A stretch of 64,000 nucleotides of DNA from Hymenobacter sp. DG25A (lineage in GTDB: Bacteria > Bacteroidota > Bacteroidia > Cytophagales > Hymenobacteraceae), in contig NZ_CP012623.1 in NCBI RefSeq assembly GCF_001280305.1, forward strand, positions 1,550,001 through 1,614,000. The letters are read 5' to 3'. The notes beneath the pieces were generated by a model. It did no database searches and was not told the origin of the DNA. It saw only the letters and a list, made by a program, of their open reading frames with translations. The position numbers were made by a program, and so were the translations under genes. Positions 51,808 to 60,454 of the stretch are shown in pieces. Numbering within the stretch: the first letter of the stretch is position 1; every line of letters starts with the position of its first letter.

Positions 51808-53538
51808 TTATGCCAGCAACGATTGTAGTTCCGGCCGTTTCGACATCTCCGCAAAGGGCCCGTCAGCCAACACGCGGCCGGCGCGCATGAAAGCCAGGCG
51901 CGGGCACAGGGCCAGCTCGCGCAGCTCGTTGGTGGCCAGCACCACGGTCCAGCAATGTTCCGGGGCCAGCACCCGCGTGAGAATGCGCAGCCGCTCCATA
52001 GGCTCTACGCCGGGCAGGAAACTATCGAGCAGCAACAGGCGGGGTCGGCGCACCAGGGCCCGTGCTAGCAGCAGCTTCTGGCGGAAGCTATCGGCCAGGG
52101 GGCTACCAATGCCCAGCGGCGCCTGCAGCCCGCCCAGCCGGCTGTACACCTGCTCGCGCAGGCCCACCAGCTCCAGGCTCCAGGCTACATCCTCAGGGGA
52201 GATACCGGCCTGACCCAGGGTTATATTCTCCAGCACAGTGCCCTCAAACAGGTTCTGGTGCGAGATATTATCCCCAATGTGCAGGCCAATGGTAGCAGCC
52301 GATAGGTCCTGCATAGCCAGCCCATCACACGCCACCACGCCTGAAAAATCAATGAGCTGCCCGGCCAGCATCCGCAGCAAGGTGCTTTTTCCGCTGCCAT
52401 CGTGGCCCGTCAGGCCTAGATGCTCGCCGGCACTCAGGCTCAGGGTTACCTCCTGCAGGGTCACTTTTTTACTTCCCGGGTATTGGTAGCCCAGATCCCG
52501 TAGTTCCAGCTGCAGCCCGCAGCGCCCCGTGGGCAGGGGCATTTCCGAACCGGCCCGCGGGGGTATTACCGGCAGGTCCAGCACTTGGCCAATTTTATCA
52601 ATGGAGGTCAGGGCATCATACACCACATCCAGCTTGATTAACACCTTCTCCACCGCCGATATGATGAGGATTATCACAATTTCGGCGGCCACAAACTGCC
52701 CAATGTTCAACTGCTTGTTTATCAGCAGCCAGCAACCTATAATTAGCAAAGCCGCCGTGATGAGCGTTTTAAAGGCGACAAAACCGAAGTATTGCGTGAG
52801 CAGCACCTTGAAATGCTGCTGGCGGGCCGTGAGGTAACTACCCACCAGCTCATCGGTGCGGTTGTAAGCCAGCTCCTCCCGCGGCGGGTACCGAAAGGTT
52901 TGCGCCGTACGGGCAATGTCTTCCAGCCAGGCCACTACTTTATACTTGTATTTCGATTCCTGCAAGCTGGTGCTTAGTCCTTTGGGGCTGGTGAGGCGCA
53001 GCAGCAGCCCCAGTACCAGTACCAGCAGCACCCCGAAAGCAATGAAAATGGGGTGATAGAATGCCAGCAGAATAAGCCCGAATAGAATTTGCAGGGCGGC
53101 GGCCGAAAACTCCACCAACAGGGTAGCCAGGCCTTTTTGCAGGGTGGGTGTGTCGAGCAGGCGGTTCATGAGCTCGGGCAGGTACTGGCCGTTCAGCGCC
53201 TCGGTGCGCACCCGGGGCAGCCGCACGGCAAAGTCAAAGCTGACGCGGGCAAACAGACGCTGCTGGATAAACTCCACCAGGTACAGCTGCATAACCTGGA
53301 GCGCCCCCACCAGAAACGTACCCACCACAATAAAGCTGATGAGCACCACCAGGGAAGTACTTACATCACCACTGCTCACAAACCCGATAACGGACTGTAC
53401 CCCCAGCGGCAGCGTGAGGCTGATGAGGCCGGCCAGCGCGGCATAGATGTACAGGTAGGTGATATCCCGGCGTTCGGCGGCCAGCAACCGGAACATCCGT
53501 TGGCCGGGCGTTAGTCTCGCTTCGGTTTGGTCTGCCAT
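51808..53538 (-). CDS. ABC exporter half-transporter with degenerate ATPase site
   Basis: 576 residues from ATG 53538. Six membrane helices (about 30-310) followed by a nucleotide-binding domain. Walker A GHDGSGKST (378-386) is complete. The signature LSGGQ is replaced by PLADSFRQ. Walker B is LLLLDSF, with Asp505 followed by Ser506 where the catalytic Glu should be. The H-loop His is replaced (LATNE, about 535-538). It lacks a C39 peptidase domain. Together with HlyD and TolC genes it forms a type I secretion-like exporter. Either ATP hydrolysis is lost in one half of a dimer or the protein binds ATP without normal turnover. Confidence 0.85.
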   Translation of the reverse strand: MADQTEARLTPGQRMFRLLAAERRDITYLYIYAALAGLISLTLPLGVQSVIGFVSSGDVSTSLVVLISFIVVGTFLVGALQVMQLYLVEFIQQRLFARVSFDFAVRLPRVRTEALNGQYLPELMNRLLDTPTLQKGLATLLVEFSAAALQILFGLILLAFYHPIFIAFGVLLVLVLGLLLRLTSPKGLSTSLQESKYKYKVVAWLEDIARTAQTFRYPPREELAYNRTDELVGSYLTARQQHFKVLLTQYFGFVAFKTLITAALLIIGCWLLINKQLNIGQFVAAEIVIILIISAVEKVLIKLDVVYDALTSIDKIGQVLDLPVIPPRAGSEMPLPTGRCGLQLELRDLGYQYPGSKKVTLQEVTLSLSAGEHLGLTGHDGSGKSTLLRMLAGQLIDFSGVVACDGLAMQDLSAATIGLHIGDNISHQNLFEGTVLENITLGQAGISPEDVAWSLELVGLREQVYSRLGGLQAPLGIGSPLADSFRQKLLLARALVRRPRLLLLDSFLPGVEPMERLRILTRVLAPEHCWTVVLATNELRELALCPRLAFMRAGRVLADGPFAEMSKRPELQSLLA

Positions 53539-53632
53539 GGTCTTCAAAAATGAGGGTAAATGGGAAGCATCCGTTCCTGCCGGTTGCGAGCAGGTACTAC
53601 AACAATCCCGGATTGAAGCTTGTGCCGGTTGC

Positions 53633-54307
53633 TCAACTCAGCACGCCAAAAACCAGGGATTCCAGAAATGCATAAATCTCCTTTTCTGCGGCCTGCTGCG
53701 GGTCGGCATCCGTGAGAGAAGGTAGGTGCCGGGCAAAGAACAGCTGCTTGCGGGCGGCCTCCAGCAGGGTACTTACCAAAGCGTGTGGAAAAGCATAATC
53801 CGGATTTATATCTTTTACTACCAGGGTGATATCAGCCACCAACTGTTTGTATTCGCGGAACAGCCCCACCTTGTTGTCTTCGTCTACGCCGTGCGTGAGG
53901 TAGGCTTTGGAGGCCTCGTTTATCACCAGGCGGTAAAGTGCGGCTTCATCCAGCTGAGTGGTGGCGGGGTCATCGTGGTGGGCCCGGGTGAGAATGCCCA
54001 GGATAAGCCGCATGCGCTCCGGCGCACTGGCCACGTTGTGGGTATGAAACCGAATCTGGAAGCGCAGCCAGGCCCAGTACCACGACATCAGATACACCAG
54101 CAGCCGGTGCTTGTTCTCAAAGTAGCGGTACAGAGAAGCTTCCGTGGACTCCATGCGCGCCGCCAGCTTTTTGAAGGTAAACTGCTCAAAGCCAATTTCA
54201 TCAATCAACAGCACGCTCTCCGCCACCAGGCGGCGGCCCAGGTCGGTATCCTGCGGGTCGCGCAGGTACAGGTTCTTGTTCAGGTCAATGCGCAGTGCGG
54301 TGCTCAT
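53633..54307 (-). CDS. TetR/AcrR family regulator
   Basis: 224 residues. N-terminal helix-turn-helix (about 25-70: IDEIGFEQFTFKKLAARM...ASLYRYFENKHRL), then a ligand-binding helical domain. It is first in the operon with the exporter genes and almost certainly represses it. A 13-bp perfect palindrome lies about 100 bases upstream of its start. The ligand is unknown; family members respond to drugs or lipophilic compounds. Confidence 0.9.
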   Translation of the reverse strand: MSTALRIDLNKNLYLRDPQDTDLGRRLVAESVLLIDEIGFEQFTFKKLAARMESTEASLYRYFENKHRLLVYLMSWYWAWLRFQIRFHTHNVASAPERMRLILGILTRAHHDDPATTQLDEAALYRLVINEASKAYLTHGVDEDNKVGLFREYKQLVADITLVVKDINPDYAFPHALVSTLLEAARKQLFFARHLPSLTDADPQQAAEKEIYAFLESLVFGVLS

Positions 54308-54408
54308 GAGGCTTGTGTGTAAAAAGGGGCTTTACTTTCAGGGCCTATCTTCGCTATAGGCTGGCAGGAGCTTCGGCCGCAAATATAGAAAAACTTCTTT
54401 ACTAGATA

Positions 54409-54421
54409 GTAATACTATTAC
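54409..54421. promoter_or_regulatory. Candidate TetR operator GTAATACTATTAC
   Basis: Perfect palindrome of two 6-base arms around one central base, in the AT-rich gap 102 bases before the tetR-type gene. Spacing and symmetry fit a TetR-family operator. It is the only strong palindrome in that gap besides the terminator. Confidence 0.5.
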
Positions 54422-54482
54422 AAATATTAATTTTGCTTTGAAGCAACATTTCAAGCATTCCTGAAAAACAACCAGAACCCAA

Positions 54483-54519
54483 CAAAAAAGCCACCCCGTG
54501 CAGGAGTGGCCTTTTTTTG
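54483..54519. terminator. Terminator after ribBA
   Basis: Stem AAAAAGCCACcc...GTGGCCTTTTT with T runs on both strands, 80 bases after the ribBA stop. It also insulates the tetR-type promoter. Confidence 0.8.
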
Positions 54520-54601
54520 TTGGATTAGCTAGTAGAAGTTGCACCAGCGAGACAGGAAGAAACCTGCTGGTTTCCGGGCCTCACCGGCGGTTGATTAACG
54601 G

Positions 54602-55816
54602 CTAAGCCGGACGCAGCTTGCTGAGAATGGTATGGCCCAGCTTATCGCGCTTGGTGGTGAGGTAGCTTTGGTTATGCACATTGGGCTCAATTTCAATAGC
54701 CACAGTATCTACTATTTCTAGGCCGTAGCCGATGAGGCCGGTGCGCTTGCGAGGGTTGTTGGTGAGCAGGTGCATTTTGCTGATGCCCAGGTCGCGCAGG
54801 ATTTGCGCGCCCACGCCGTAGTCGCGCTCATCCATCCCAAAGCCCAGCTCAATGTTGGCTTCCACGGTGTCGCGGCCCTGCTCCTGCAACTTGTAGGCCT
54901 TCAGCTTGTTGAGCAGGCCAATGCCGCGGCCCTCCTGGTTCATATACACCAATACGCCTTTGCCGGCCTTTTCAATCTGCTGCATGGCATGGTGCAGCTG
55001 GGGGCCGCAGTCGCAACGGCAGGAGCCGAAGATGTCGCCGGTAACGCAGCTGGAGTGCACGCGCACCAGCACCGGCTCGCCGGGGGTCAGGTCGCCTTTC
55101 ACCAAGGCCAGGTGCTGGGCCCCGTTAGAGCGCTGGGTGTAGGCATACAGGTCAAAATCGCCCCATTCGGTGGGCAGTTGCACCGATATTTCGCGGGTGA
55201 TGAGGCTTTCTTTCTCCAGGCGGTACTTGATGAGGTCCTGCACCGAAATCAGCTTCAGGTCCCACTTTTTCGCTACTTCCCGCAGCTCGGGCAGGCGGGC
55301 CATTTCGCCGTCTTCCTTCAGAATCTCTACCAGCACGCCGGCGGGCTCAAACCCGGCCAGACGGGCCAGGTCTATGGCCGCCTCAGTGTGGCCGGCGCGG
55401 CGCAGCACGCCTTCTTTGCGGGCTTTGAGAGGGAAAATATGGCCGGGTTTACCCAGCTCCTCGGGCTTGGTATCTGGGTCGATGAGGGCGAGGATGGTTT
55501 TGCTGCGGTCGGAGGCAGAAATACCGGTGGTAACGCCGTTCTTCAGCAGGTCAATGGAAACCGTGAAGGGCGTGGCGTGCAGGGCCGTGTTGCGGCCTAC
55601 CATCAACTCCAGACCCAGCTGCTCACAACGGTCTTCCAGCAGCGGGGCGCACACCAGGCCGCGGCCGTGGGTGGCCATGAAGTTCACAATTTCGGGAGTG
55701 GCGCAGCGGGCGGCACAGATAAAGTCGCCTTCGTTTTCGCGGTCCTCGTCGTCTACTACAATCACCACTTTACCGGCGCGGATGTCGGCAATGGCATCTT
55801 CAATCGAATCAAGCAT
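54602..55816 (-). CDS. ribBA: Bifunctional DHBP synthase / GTP cyclohydrolase II
   Basis: 404 residues from ATG 55816 ([17 protein letters not shown]). N-terminal RibB half with [11 protein letters not shown] and the [17 protein letters not shown] acid-base region; C-terminal RibA half (from about 205) with the zinc Cys set [17 protein letters not shown] and [11 protein letters not shown]. It makes two riboflavin precursors from ribulose 5-phosphate and GTP. The extension to 55858 has no coding support. No riboswitch was seen upstream. Alone on the strand. Confidence 0.95.
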   Translation of the reverse strand: MLDSIEDAIADIRAGKVVIVVDDEDRENEGDFICAARCATPEIVNFMATHGRGLVCAPLLEDRCEQLGLELMVGRNTALHATPFTVSIDLLKNGVTTGISASDRSKTILALIDPDTKPEELGKPGHIFPLKARKEGVLRRAGHTEAAIDLARLAGFEPAGVLVEILKEDGEMARLPELREVAKKWDLKLISVQDLIKYRLEKESLITREISVQLPTEWGDFDLYAYTQRSNGAQHLALVKGDLTPGEPVLVRVHSSCVTGDIFGSCRCDCGPQLHHAMQQIEKAGKGVLVYMNQEGRGIGLLNKLKAYKLQEQGRDTVEANIELGFGMDERDYGVGAQILRDLGISKMHLLTNNPRKRTGLIGYGLEIVDTVAIEIEPNVHNQSYLTTKRDKLGHTILSKLRPA

Positions 55817-55947
55817 ACTGGCTGTGTTGGGCGGGAAAAAGAAAGGCACGCCCGGCATGTAAACCGCAACGGCGGCGCGAAGTTACGCCTCTGGCCGCAG
55901 CCGGCCCAAGGTTGGTTTATTTTCGTAGCTGCGGGGCAGCGGGGCGG

Positions 55948-56760
55948 CTATTCGGCGGCCAGCTCCGTGGCCCGCTGCCGGGCCGCCTGGATGCCGGCAA
56001 TCAGGGTTTCGGTGAGGTTTCCCTGGGCAAAGCGGCGCAGGGCGGCCTCGGTAGTGCCGCCTTTGGAAGCCACGTTGGCAATCAGCTCATCCAGGTTTTT
56101 CTCCGAGTTATTGAGCAAATGGTAGGAGCCCAGCATGGTCTGCTTTACCAGCAGGGCCGCCACCGACTCGGAAAAACCCATCTGCCGGCCGGCTTCTATC
56201 ATGCCCTTCACCAGAAAATAAAAGTAAGCCGGGCCGCTGCCGCTCAGGGCCGTCACGGCATCCAGCAGGCTTTCATCTTCCAGAAAAATTGACCGCCCGG
56301 TGGCATTCAGCAGATTTTCTATCTGATGCAGGCGCAGGCGCTCTACTTCCGGCGCTGCCGAGAAGCCCGTGATGCCCATACCCAGCAAAGCGGGAGTATT
56401 GGGCATGGCGCGCAGCACCTGGGCGTGGCCCAGCTCCCGCTGCAGGCGGGCAATGGGAATGCCGGCCATAATGGAAAGTACCACCTGTTCCGGCCGCAAT
56501 ATGGCCGCCAGCTCCCCGGCCATGGCACCAAAATCCTGAGGCTTTATGGCAATCAGAACTACGTCGCAGGTGCTGACCTGGGCATCCAGCAGGCCGGTGG
56601 ATAAGGCCGGATGGGCCTGACGCAACAGGTGGCAGTGAGCGGCGTGGCGGCCAATGAGGAGCAGGTCCTGCGGCTCCACCAGGTTGTAGTGCAGAAAGGA
56701 TTTGGCAAAGGCCAGCCCCATGTTGCCGCACCCCACAATAGCAATCCGCAGTTGTTTCAT
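55948..56760 (-). CDS. proC: Pyrroline-5-carboxylate reductase
   Basis: 270 residues. Rossmann-fold start (IAIVGCGNMGLAFA) and the P5CR C-terminal dimerisation domain with ALSGSGPAYFYFLVKGMIEAG and ASKGGTTEAALR. It reduces pyrroline-5-carboxylate to proline with NAD(P)H. Normal length. Separated from the glycosyltransferase gene upstream by 121 bases without other features. Confidence 0.95.
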   Translation of the reverse strand: MKQLRIAIVGCGNMGLAFAKSFLHYNLVEPQDLLLIGRHAAHCHLLRQAHPALSTGLLDAQVSTCDVVLIAIKPQDFGAMAGELAAILRPEQVVLSIMAGIPIARLQRELGHAQVLRAMPNTPALLGMGITGFSAAPEVERLRLHQIENLLNATGRSIFLEDESLLDAVTALSGSGPAYFYFLVKGMIEAGRQMGFSESVAALLVKQTMLGSYHLLNNSEKNLDELIANVASKGGTTEAALRRFAQGNLTETLIAGIQAARQRATELAAE

Positions 56761-56881
56761 GTTGGATGGTCAGATTTTAGTTTTAGCGGCCTGTTCAGGG
56801 CCAGGAAGGATTCTGCATGAACCCTACACTATGAAGCAGGAACAATCAGAAGCCAGCAAATAGCTACAAACCGCCGGAAAA

Positions 56882-58081
56882 CTACCTGGTGGCCTGCTGA
56901 AAGCGTTGGGTGGGTTGCCACACAGTGGTTTTGATGCCGCGCATAAAGCGCCAGAACCCAACCAGCAAGGCCGCATTCATGCTGTAAAAATGCGTAATAA
57001 AGCGCAGTAGCCGGTTGTGCTGCCCGGCTTTGCGCAGCACCCAGTCCAGCACCATCAGCAGCGGCAGGCCAAGCTGGCCCAGCAGCGTTAGCTGATAAAA
57101 CCAGCCGGCGCCCTGCGCTACCAGCACCCCGTTGGCCACCAGCATCAGAAGCAGCAGCAAGGGCGTGAACCAGCGCAGCACCTTGTGCGACCAGAAGGCA
57201 TACGCCCGCCCCGACCACAGCGGCCAGAGCAGCCCCCGGAACACCCGCAGGTTCTGAAAATTGCCGGCCGAGATGCGCGCCTTGCGCCGGAATTCTTCCG
57301 GCAGCCGGTCTGATACATCTTCGTAGCACACAGCCTGCAGTTCATTAATGGCCTGGTAGCCCGCACGCAGCACCGCAAGGGATATGTAGAAGTCGTCGAC
57401 GAGGAAGTGGGCCGGGGCAGGTTGGTAGGCAGCGCGGCGCACGGCAAAGCAGCCCCCAAAGGCACCTATCATAGCGCCCCACACCACGCCTTCCTGGTAC
57501 TTAATAAGGTTTTCGCGCTCCAGGTACGCTTTTTCCTGACCCGAAATACCTTCTTCTCGGTGCTCAGGGTTCAGGATATTGCCGCCCACCAGGCCAATAG
57601 CCGGGTTATAGAAATGCCTGACCAGCTGGTAGAGCGTATCGGGGGCAAAAAACACGTTGGCATCGGTAAGAACCAGCACCGGGGCGGTGGCTTCTTGGGA
57701 AAGCGCCTCCATAACGCCGGGTTTGCCGGTGCGCTGCGAAAAAGGCCGGAACCGGATTTGCGGGTATTCCTGCTGCAGGCGCGCCACCAAGGCCGGGGTC
57801 CGGTCAGTAGAGTTATCGGAGCCGATGTAAAAGGTGAGCCGGTCCAGCGGGTAGGTGGTGGCAAAGGTGGAGTGGATTTTCTCCTCAATGACCTGCTCCT
57901 CGTTGTGCACGGCCAGCAGGATGTCTACGGCGGGCAGGTCAGCAGCATCAGCCGCAAATACCTGCGCATTTTGCCGGCGCCCCCGGGCCTGCCGCGCCAG
58001 CAGCCAGGGAAACAGCACGTAGGTATGCGCTACCAGCAGCAGACTCAGCCAGAAAACCACAGCGGCCACGGTGCTGATCAT
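56882..58081 (-). CDS. Membrane GT2 glycosyltransferase
   Basis: 399 residues. An N-terminal membrane helix, then a GT-A fold with VDILLAVHNEEQVI, DNSTDRT and LTDANVFF (metal site), and GGNIL. Two or three helices follow (about 300-370). The layout resembles poly-N-acetylglucosamine or cell-wall sugar synthases. It may add sugars to a lipid-linked surface polymer. The start codon overlaps the GT4 gene's stop by 4 bases (ATGA), so both are one unit. Confidence 0.85.
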   Translation of the reverse strand: MISTVAAVVFWLSLLLVAHTYVLFPWLLARQARGRRQNAQVFAADAADLPAVDILLAVHNEEQVIEEKIHSTFATTYPLDRLTFYIGSDNSTDRTPALVARLQQEYPQIRFRPFSQRTGKPGVMEALSQEATAPVLVLTDANVFFAPDTLYQLVRHFYNPAIGLVGGNILNPEHREEGISGQEKAYLERENLIKYQEGVVWGAMIGAFGGCFAVRRAAYQPAPAHFLVDDFYISLAVLRAGYQAINELQAVCYEDVSDRLPEEFRRKARISAGNFQNLRVFRGLLWPLWSGRAYAFWSHKVLRWFTPLLLLLMLVANGVLVAQGAGWFYQLTLLGQLGLPLLMVLDWVLRKAGQHNRLLRFITHFYSMNAALLVGFWRFMRGIKTTVWQPTQRFQQATR

Positions 58082-59289
58082 GCCGGCTGCAGGCTTAGCG
58101 AGCGGTACAGCTCCTCGAACCGCTCAATAATGCGGCGGTTGTCGTAGAGGCGGTGGGCGGTGGCAGTGGCCTCCTCGCCCATCTTATCGTGGCATAAATC
58201 TCCGTGATAATACCGCTCAATGCGCTCTACCCATTCTTCCGGGTCGTCGCAGAGAATGATGTCTTTGTTGTTCTGGCAGTAAATGCCTTCGGAGCCCACG
58301 CCGGTGCTGAGAATGCACTTGCCCAGGGCCATTCCTTCAATGATTTTGACCCGCATGCCGCCCCCGGAAAGAAGCGGCACCAGCATCAGCTCATACTGCT
58401 GCATAAACTCGGCGGCGGATTCTACAAAGCCATGCACCACCACCCGGGACAAACTTAGCTGCTGGTAGCGCTCGGGCATGTCTTTGCCCGCCAGGTGCAG
58501 CTCCAGGTCGGGCAGCCGGTCGGTAATGCGCGGCCACACCTGACTCAGAAACCAATCCAGTCCCTCCTGGTTGGGCAGCCAGTTCAGGGAGCTGATCATG
58601 AACAGCGTGCGCGGCCGGGCATGGATGGCCTTATTGCGCTGGAAACGCTGCAGATCTACGCCGGCCGGGATAAACGCAATGGGCTCCGGGCAGCGAAGCT
58701 CCCGCAGGCGGCGCTGGTCGGGCTCGGTAATGGCCGCAATGGCATCAAAGCGGGGCAGATACGTTTGCTCAAAGCGGCGCAGACCGGCCGCCAGGTGGCT
58801 CAGGTACCAGCGCTTGGCCGGGTTGGTTTCCCGGCTGGCCAGCATCTCCCAGATGCCGTGCTCCAGGTTGTGCGCCCGCAGCACCACGGGCACCGTGGGG
58901 GCCGCTGACCGCACCTCATCCACGTACCAGGCCACAAACGTGCCTTCTATCTGAACGATATCAAAGGACTCCGAGAGCAGCAGCTGGCGCAAAGCTGCCG
59001 TGTAAGCCGGGCTGATAAACCGCTCCACATTATAGGGCACCTGCCCGAAAGCCAGGTTGCGCAGCGCTTTCCAGGGCGAGAGGCGGGTATCTACCGGCAC
59101 GGTGCGGAGCCGCACCCCGGGCAGGTGCTCCAGCACGTGGCCGGGCTGGAAATGCTTGGGCGTATTTATGGCCAGCACCGTTACCTCGTGGCCGGCACGG
59201 GCCAAGCCGGCCGCCACATCATACATGGCAATAGCGCCCCCATCATGCGGCGGAAACGGAACACGCGGACAGAGTTGCAGAATGCGCAC
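58078..59289 (-). CDS. GT4 family glycosyltransferase
   Basis: 403 residues. GT-B layout: N-terminal half with RVPFPPHDGGAIAMY and VVLRAHNLE, C-terminal half with the GT4 sugar-nucleotide block LVPLLSGGGMRVKIIEGMALGK and the E-x7-E pattern near STGVGSEG. A retaining enzyme, probably acting in the same glycan pathway as the overlapping GT2 gene. Possibly associated with LPS or exopolysaccharide. No other glycan genes are around. Confidence 0.88.
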   Translation of the reverse strand: MRILQLCPRVPFPPHDGGAIAMYDVAAGLARAGHEVTVLAINTPKHFQPGHVLEHLPGVRLRTVPVDTRLSPWKALRNLAFGQVPYNVERFISPAYTAALRQLLLSESFDIVQIEGTFVAWYVDEVRSAAPTVPVVLRAHNLEHGIWEMLASRETNPAKRWYLSHLAAGLRRFEQTYLPRFDAIAAITEPDQRRLRELRCPEPIAFIPAGVDLQRFQRNKAIHARPRTLFMISSLNWLPNQEGLDWFLSQVWPRITDRLPDLELHLAGKDMPERYQQLSLSRVVVHGFVESAAEFMQQYELMLVPLLSGGGMRVKIIEGMALGKCILSTGVGSEGIYCQNNKDIILCDDPEEWVERIERYYHGDLCHDKMGEEATATAHRLYDNRRIIERFEELYRSLSLQPA

Positions 59290-59366
59290 AGAGTCAAGCA
59301 GCTAGCAAAAATATCGAAACCTAAGCTGCTGCAAAGCTACACTTCCCGTCGCAAGTAGCGCCGGGC

Positions 59367-60428
59367 TTAGGGCAGAAACTGCTGCTCCAGCAGCTTAATC
59401 TGAGTTTCCGTTCCCAGCAGCAGCAGCACGTCGCCGGGGCCGGGGCGCAGGTCGGCGCTGGGGCTCACCACAAACTCCCCGGAGCTGAGCTTCAGGCCGA
59501 TAACCGTAGCGCCGCTGCGGGAGCGAATATCCAGCTCCCGGATGCTTTTGCCCTGAAACTCCCGGCGCACGCCCGCATAGCGCAGCTCTTCCAGGCGCAG
59601 CTTATCGGGCCCCAGGCCCGATATCATCTCCAGAAACCGGATTACCTCGGGGCGCACCACCAGGTTGGCCATGTGCGAGCCACCTATTTCATCGGGCATC
59701 ACCACGGAGTCGGCGCCGGCGCGCAATAGCTTGGCCTCGCTGGATTTCAGGCTGGCGCGGGCAATAATCTTGATTTTGGGGTTCAGCTCCCGGGCCGTGA
59801 GGGCCACAAATACGTTGTCGGAGTCTTTGGGCAGGGCCGTGATAAGGGCCGCGGCGCGCTCAATTCCGGCCGCCAGCAGGGTTTCATCGGAGGTAGCATC
59901 GCCAAACACGGCCGGCACCTCCCCCATACCAGCCTCCAGCCGGTCACGCATCAGCTTCTGATTTTGCTCAATTACCACCACGCGGGCGCCGTTGCTACGC
60001 AGCTCATGGTAGGCTTTGCTGCCGTTGCGGCCAAAGCCGCACACAATCACGTGCCCGCTGAAACGGCGGATTTCCTGGTCGGTTTTGAACATATGGAAGA
60101 TGTTACGCAGCTCGCCGTCGAAGATATAAGTAGTGAGGACCGACACCAGGTAGGCCACTACCAGCAAGTTGAAAAAGATATAAAACGAGACAAACAGGCG
60201 CCCACTCTGATCCATGCTATGCAGCTCGCCAAAGCCTACCGTAGACACGGTAATCATGGTCATGTAAAAGGCATCGAACAGATTGTAGCCGCCAAAGTAC
60301 ATGAACCCGCTCACGCCGGTACACAGGCTAATGCCCGTAACGACCAGCGCTATGATAAACCGGCTCAGGTTGGCCCGCTTCCAGACGGAAGGCGGCACCG
60401 GCGAATATTGGATTTGGTTTAAGCGCAC
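59367..60428 (-). CDS. Potassium channel with RCK domains
   Basis: 353 residues. Two membrane helices around a pore with the K+ filter TVGFGE (residues 63-68). After about residue 125 a Rossmann RCK_N domain (HVIVCGFGRNG) and a C-terminal TrkA-C domain (about 265-350, FQGKSIRELDIRSRSG) follow. This is the MthK-like or YugO-like type: a channel opened by ligands bound to the RCK ring. It handles K+ release or balance and lies far from the Kup transporter (8500-10449). Confidence 0.93.
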   Translation of the reverse strand: MRLNQIQYSPVPPSVWKRANLSRFIIALVVTGISLCTGVSGFMYFGGYNLFDAFYMTMITVSTVGFGELHSMDQSGRLFVSFYIFFNLLVVAYLVSVLTTYIFDGELRNIFHMFKTDQEIRRFSGHVIVCGFGRNGSKAYHELRSNGARVVVIEQNQKLMRDRLEAGMGEVPAVFGDATSDETLLAAGIERAAALITALPKDSDNVFVALTARELNPKIKIIARASLKSSEAKLLRAGADSVVMPDEIGGSHMANLVVRPEVIRFLEMISGLGPDKLRLEELRYAGVRREFQGKSIRELDIRSRSGATVIGLKLSSGEFVVSPSADLRPGPGDVLLLLGTETQIKLLEQQFLP

Positions 60429-60454
60429 GGAGCTAAGTTAGGTGCATGGCGCTT

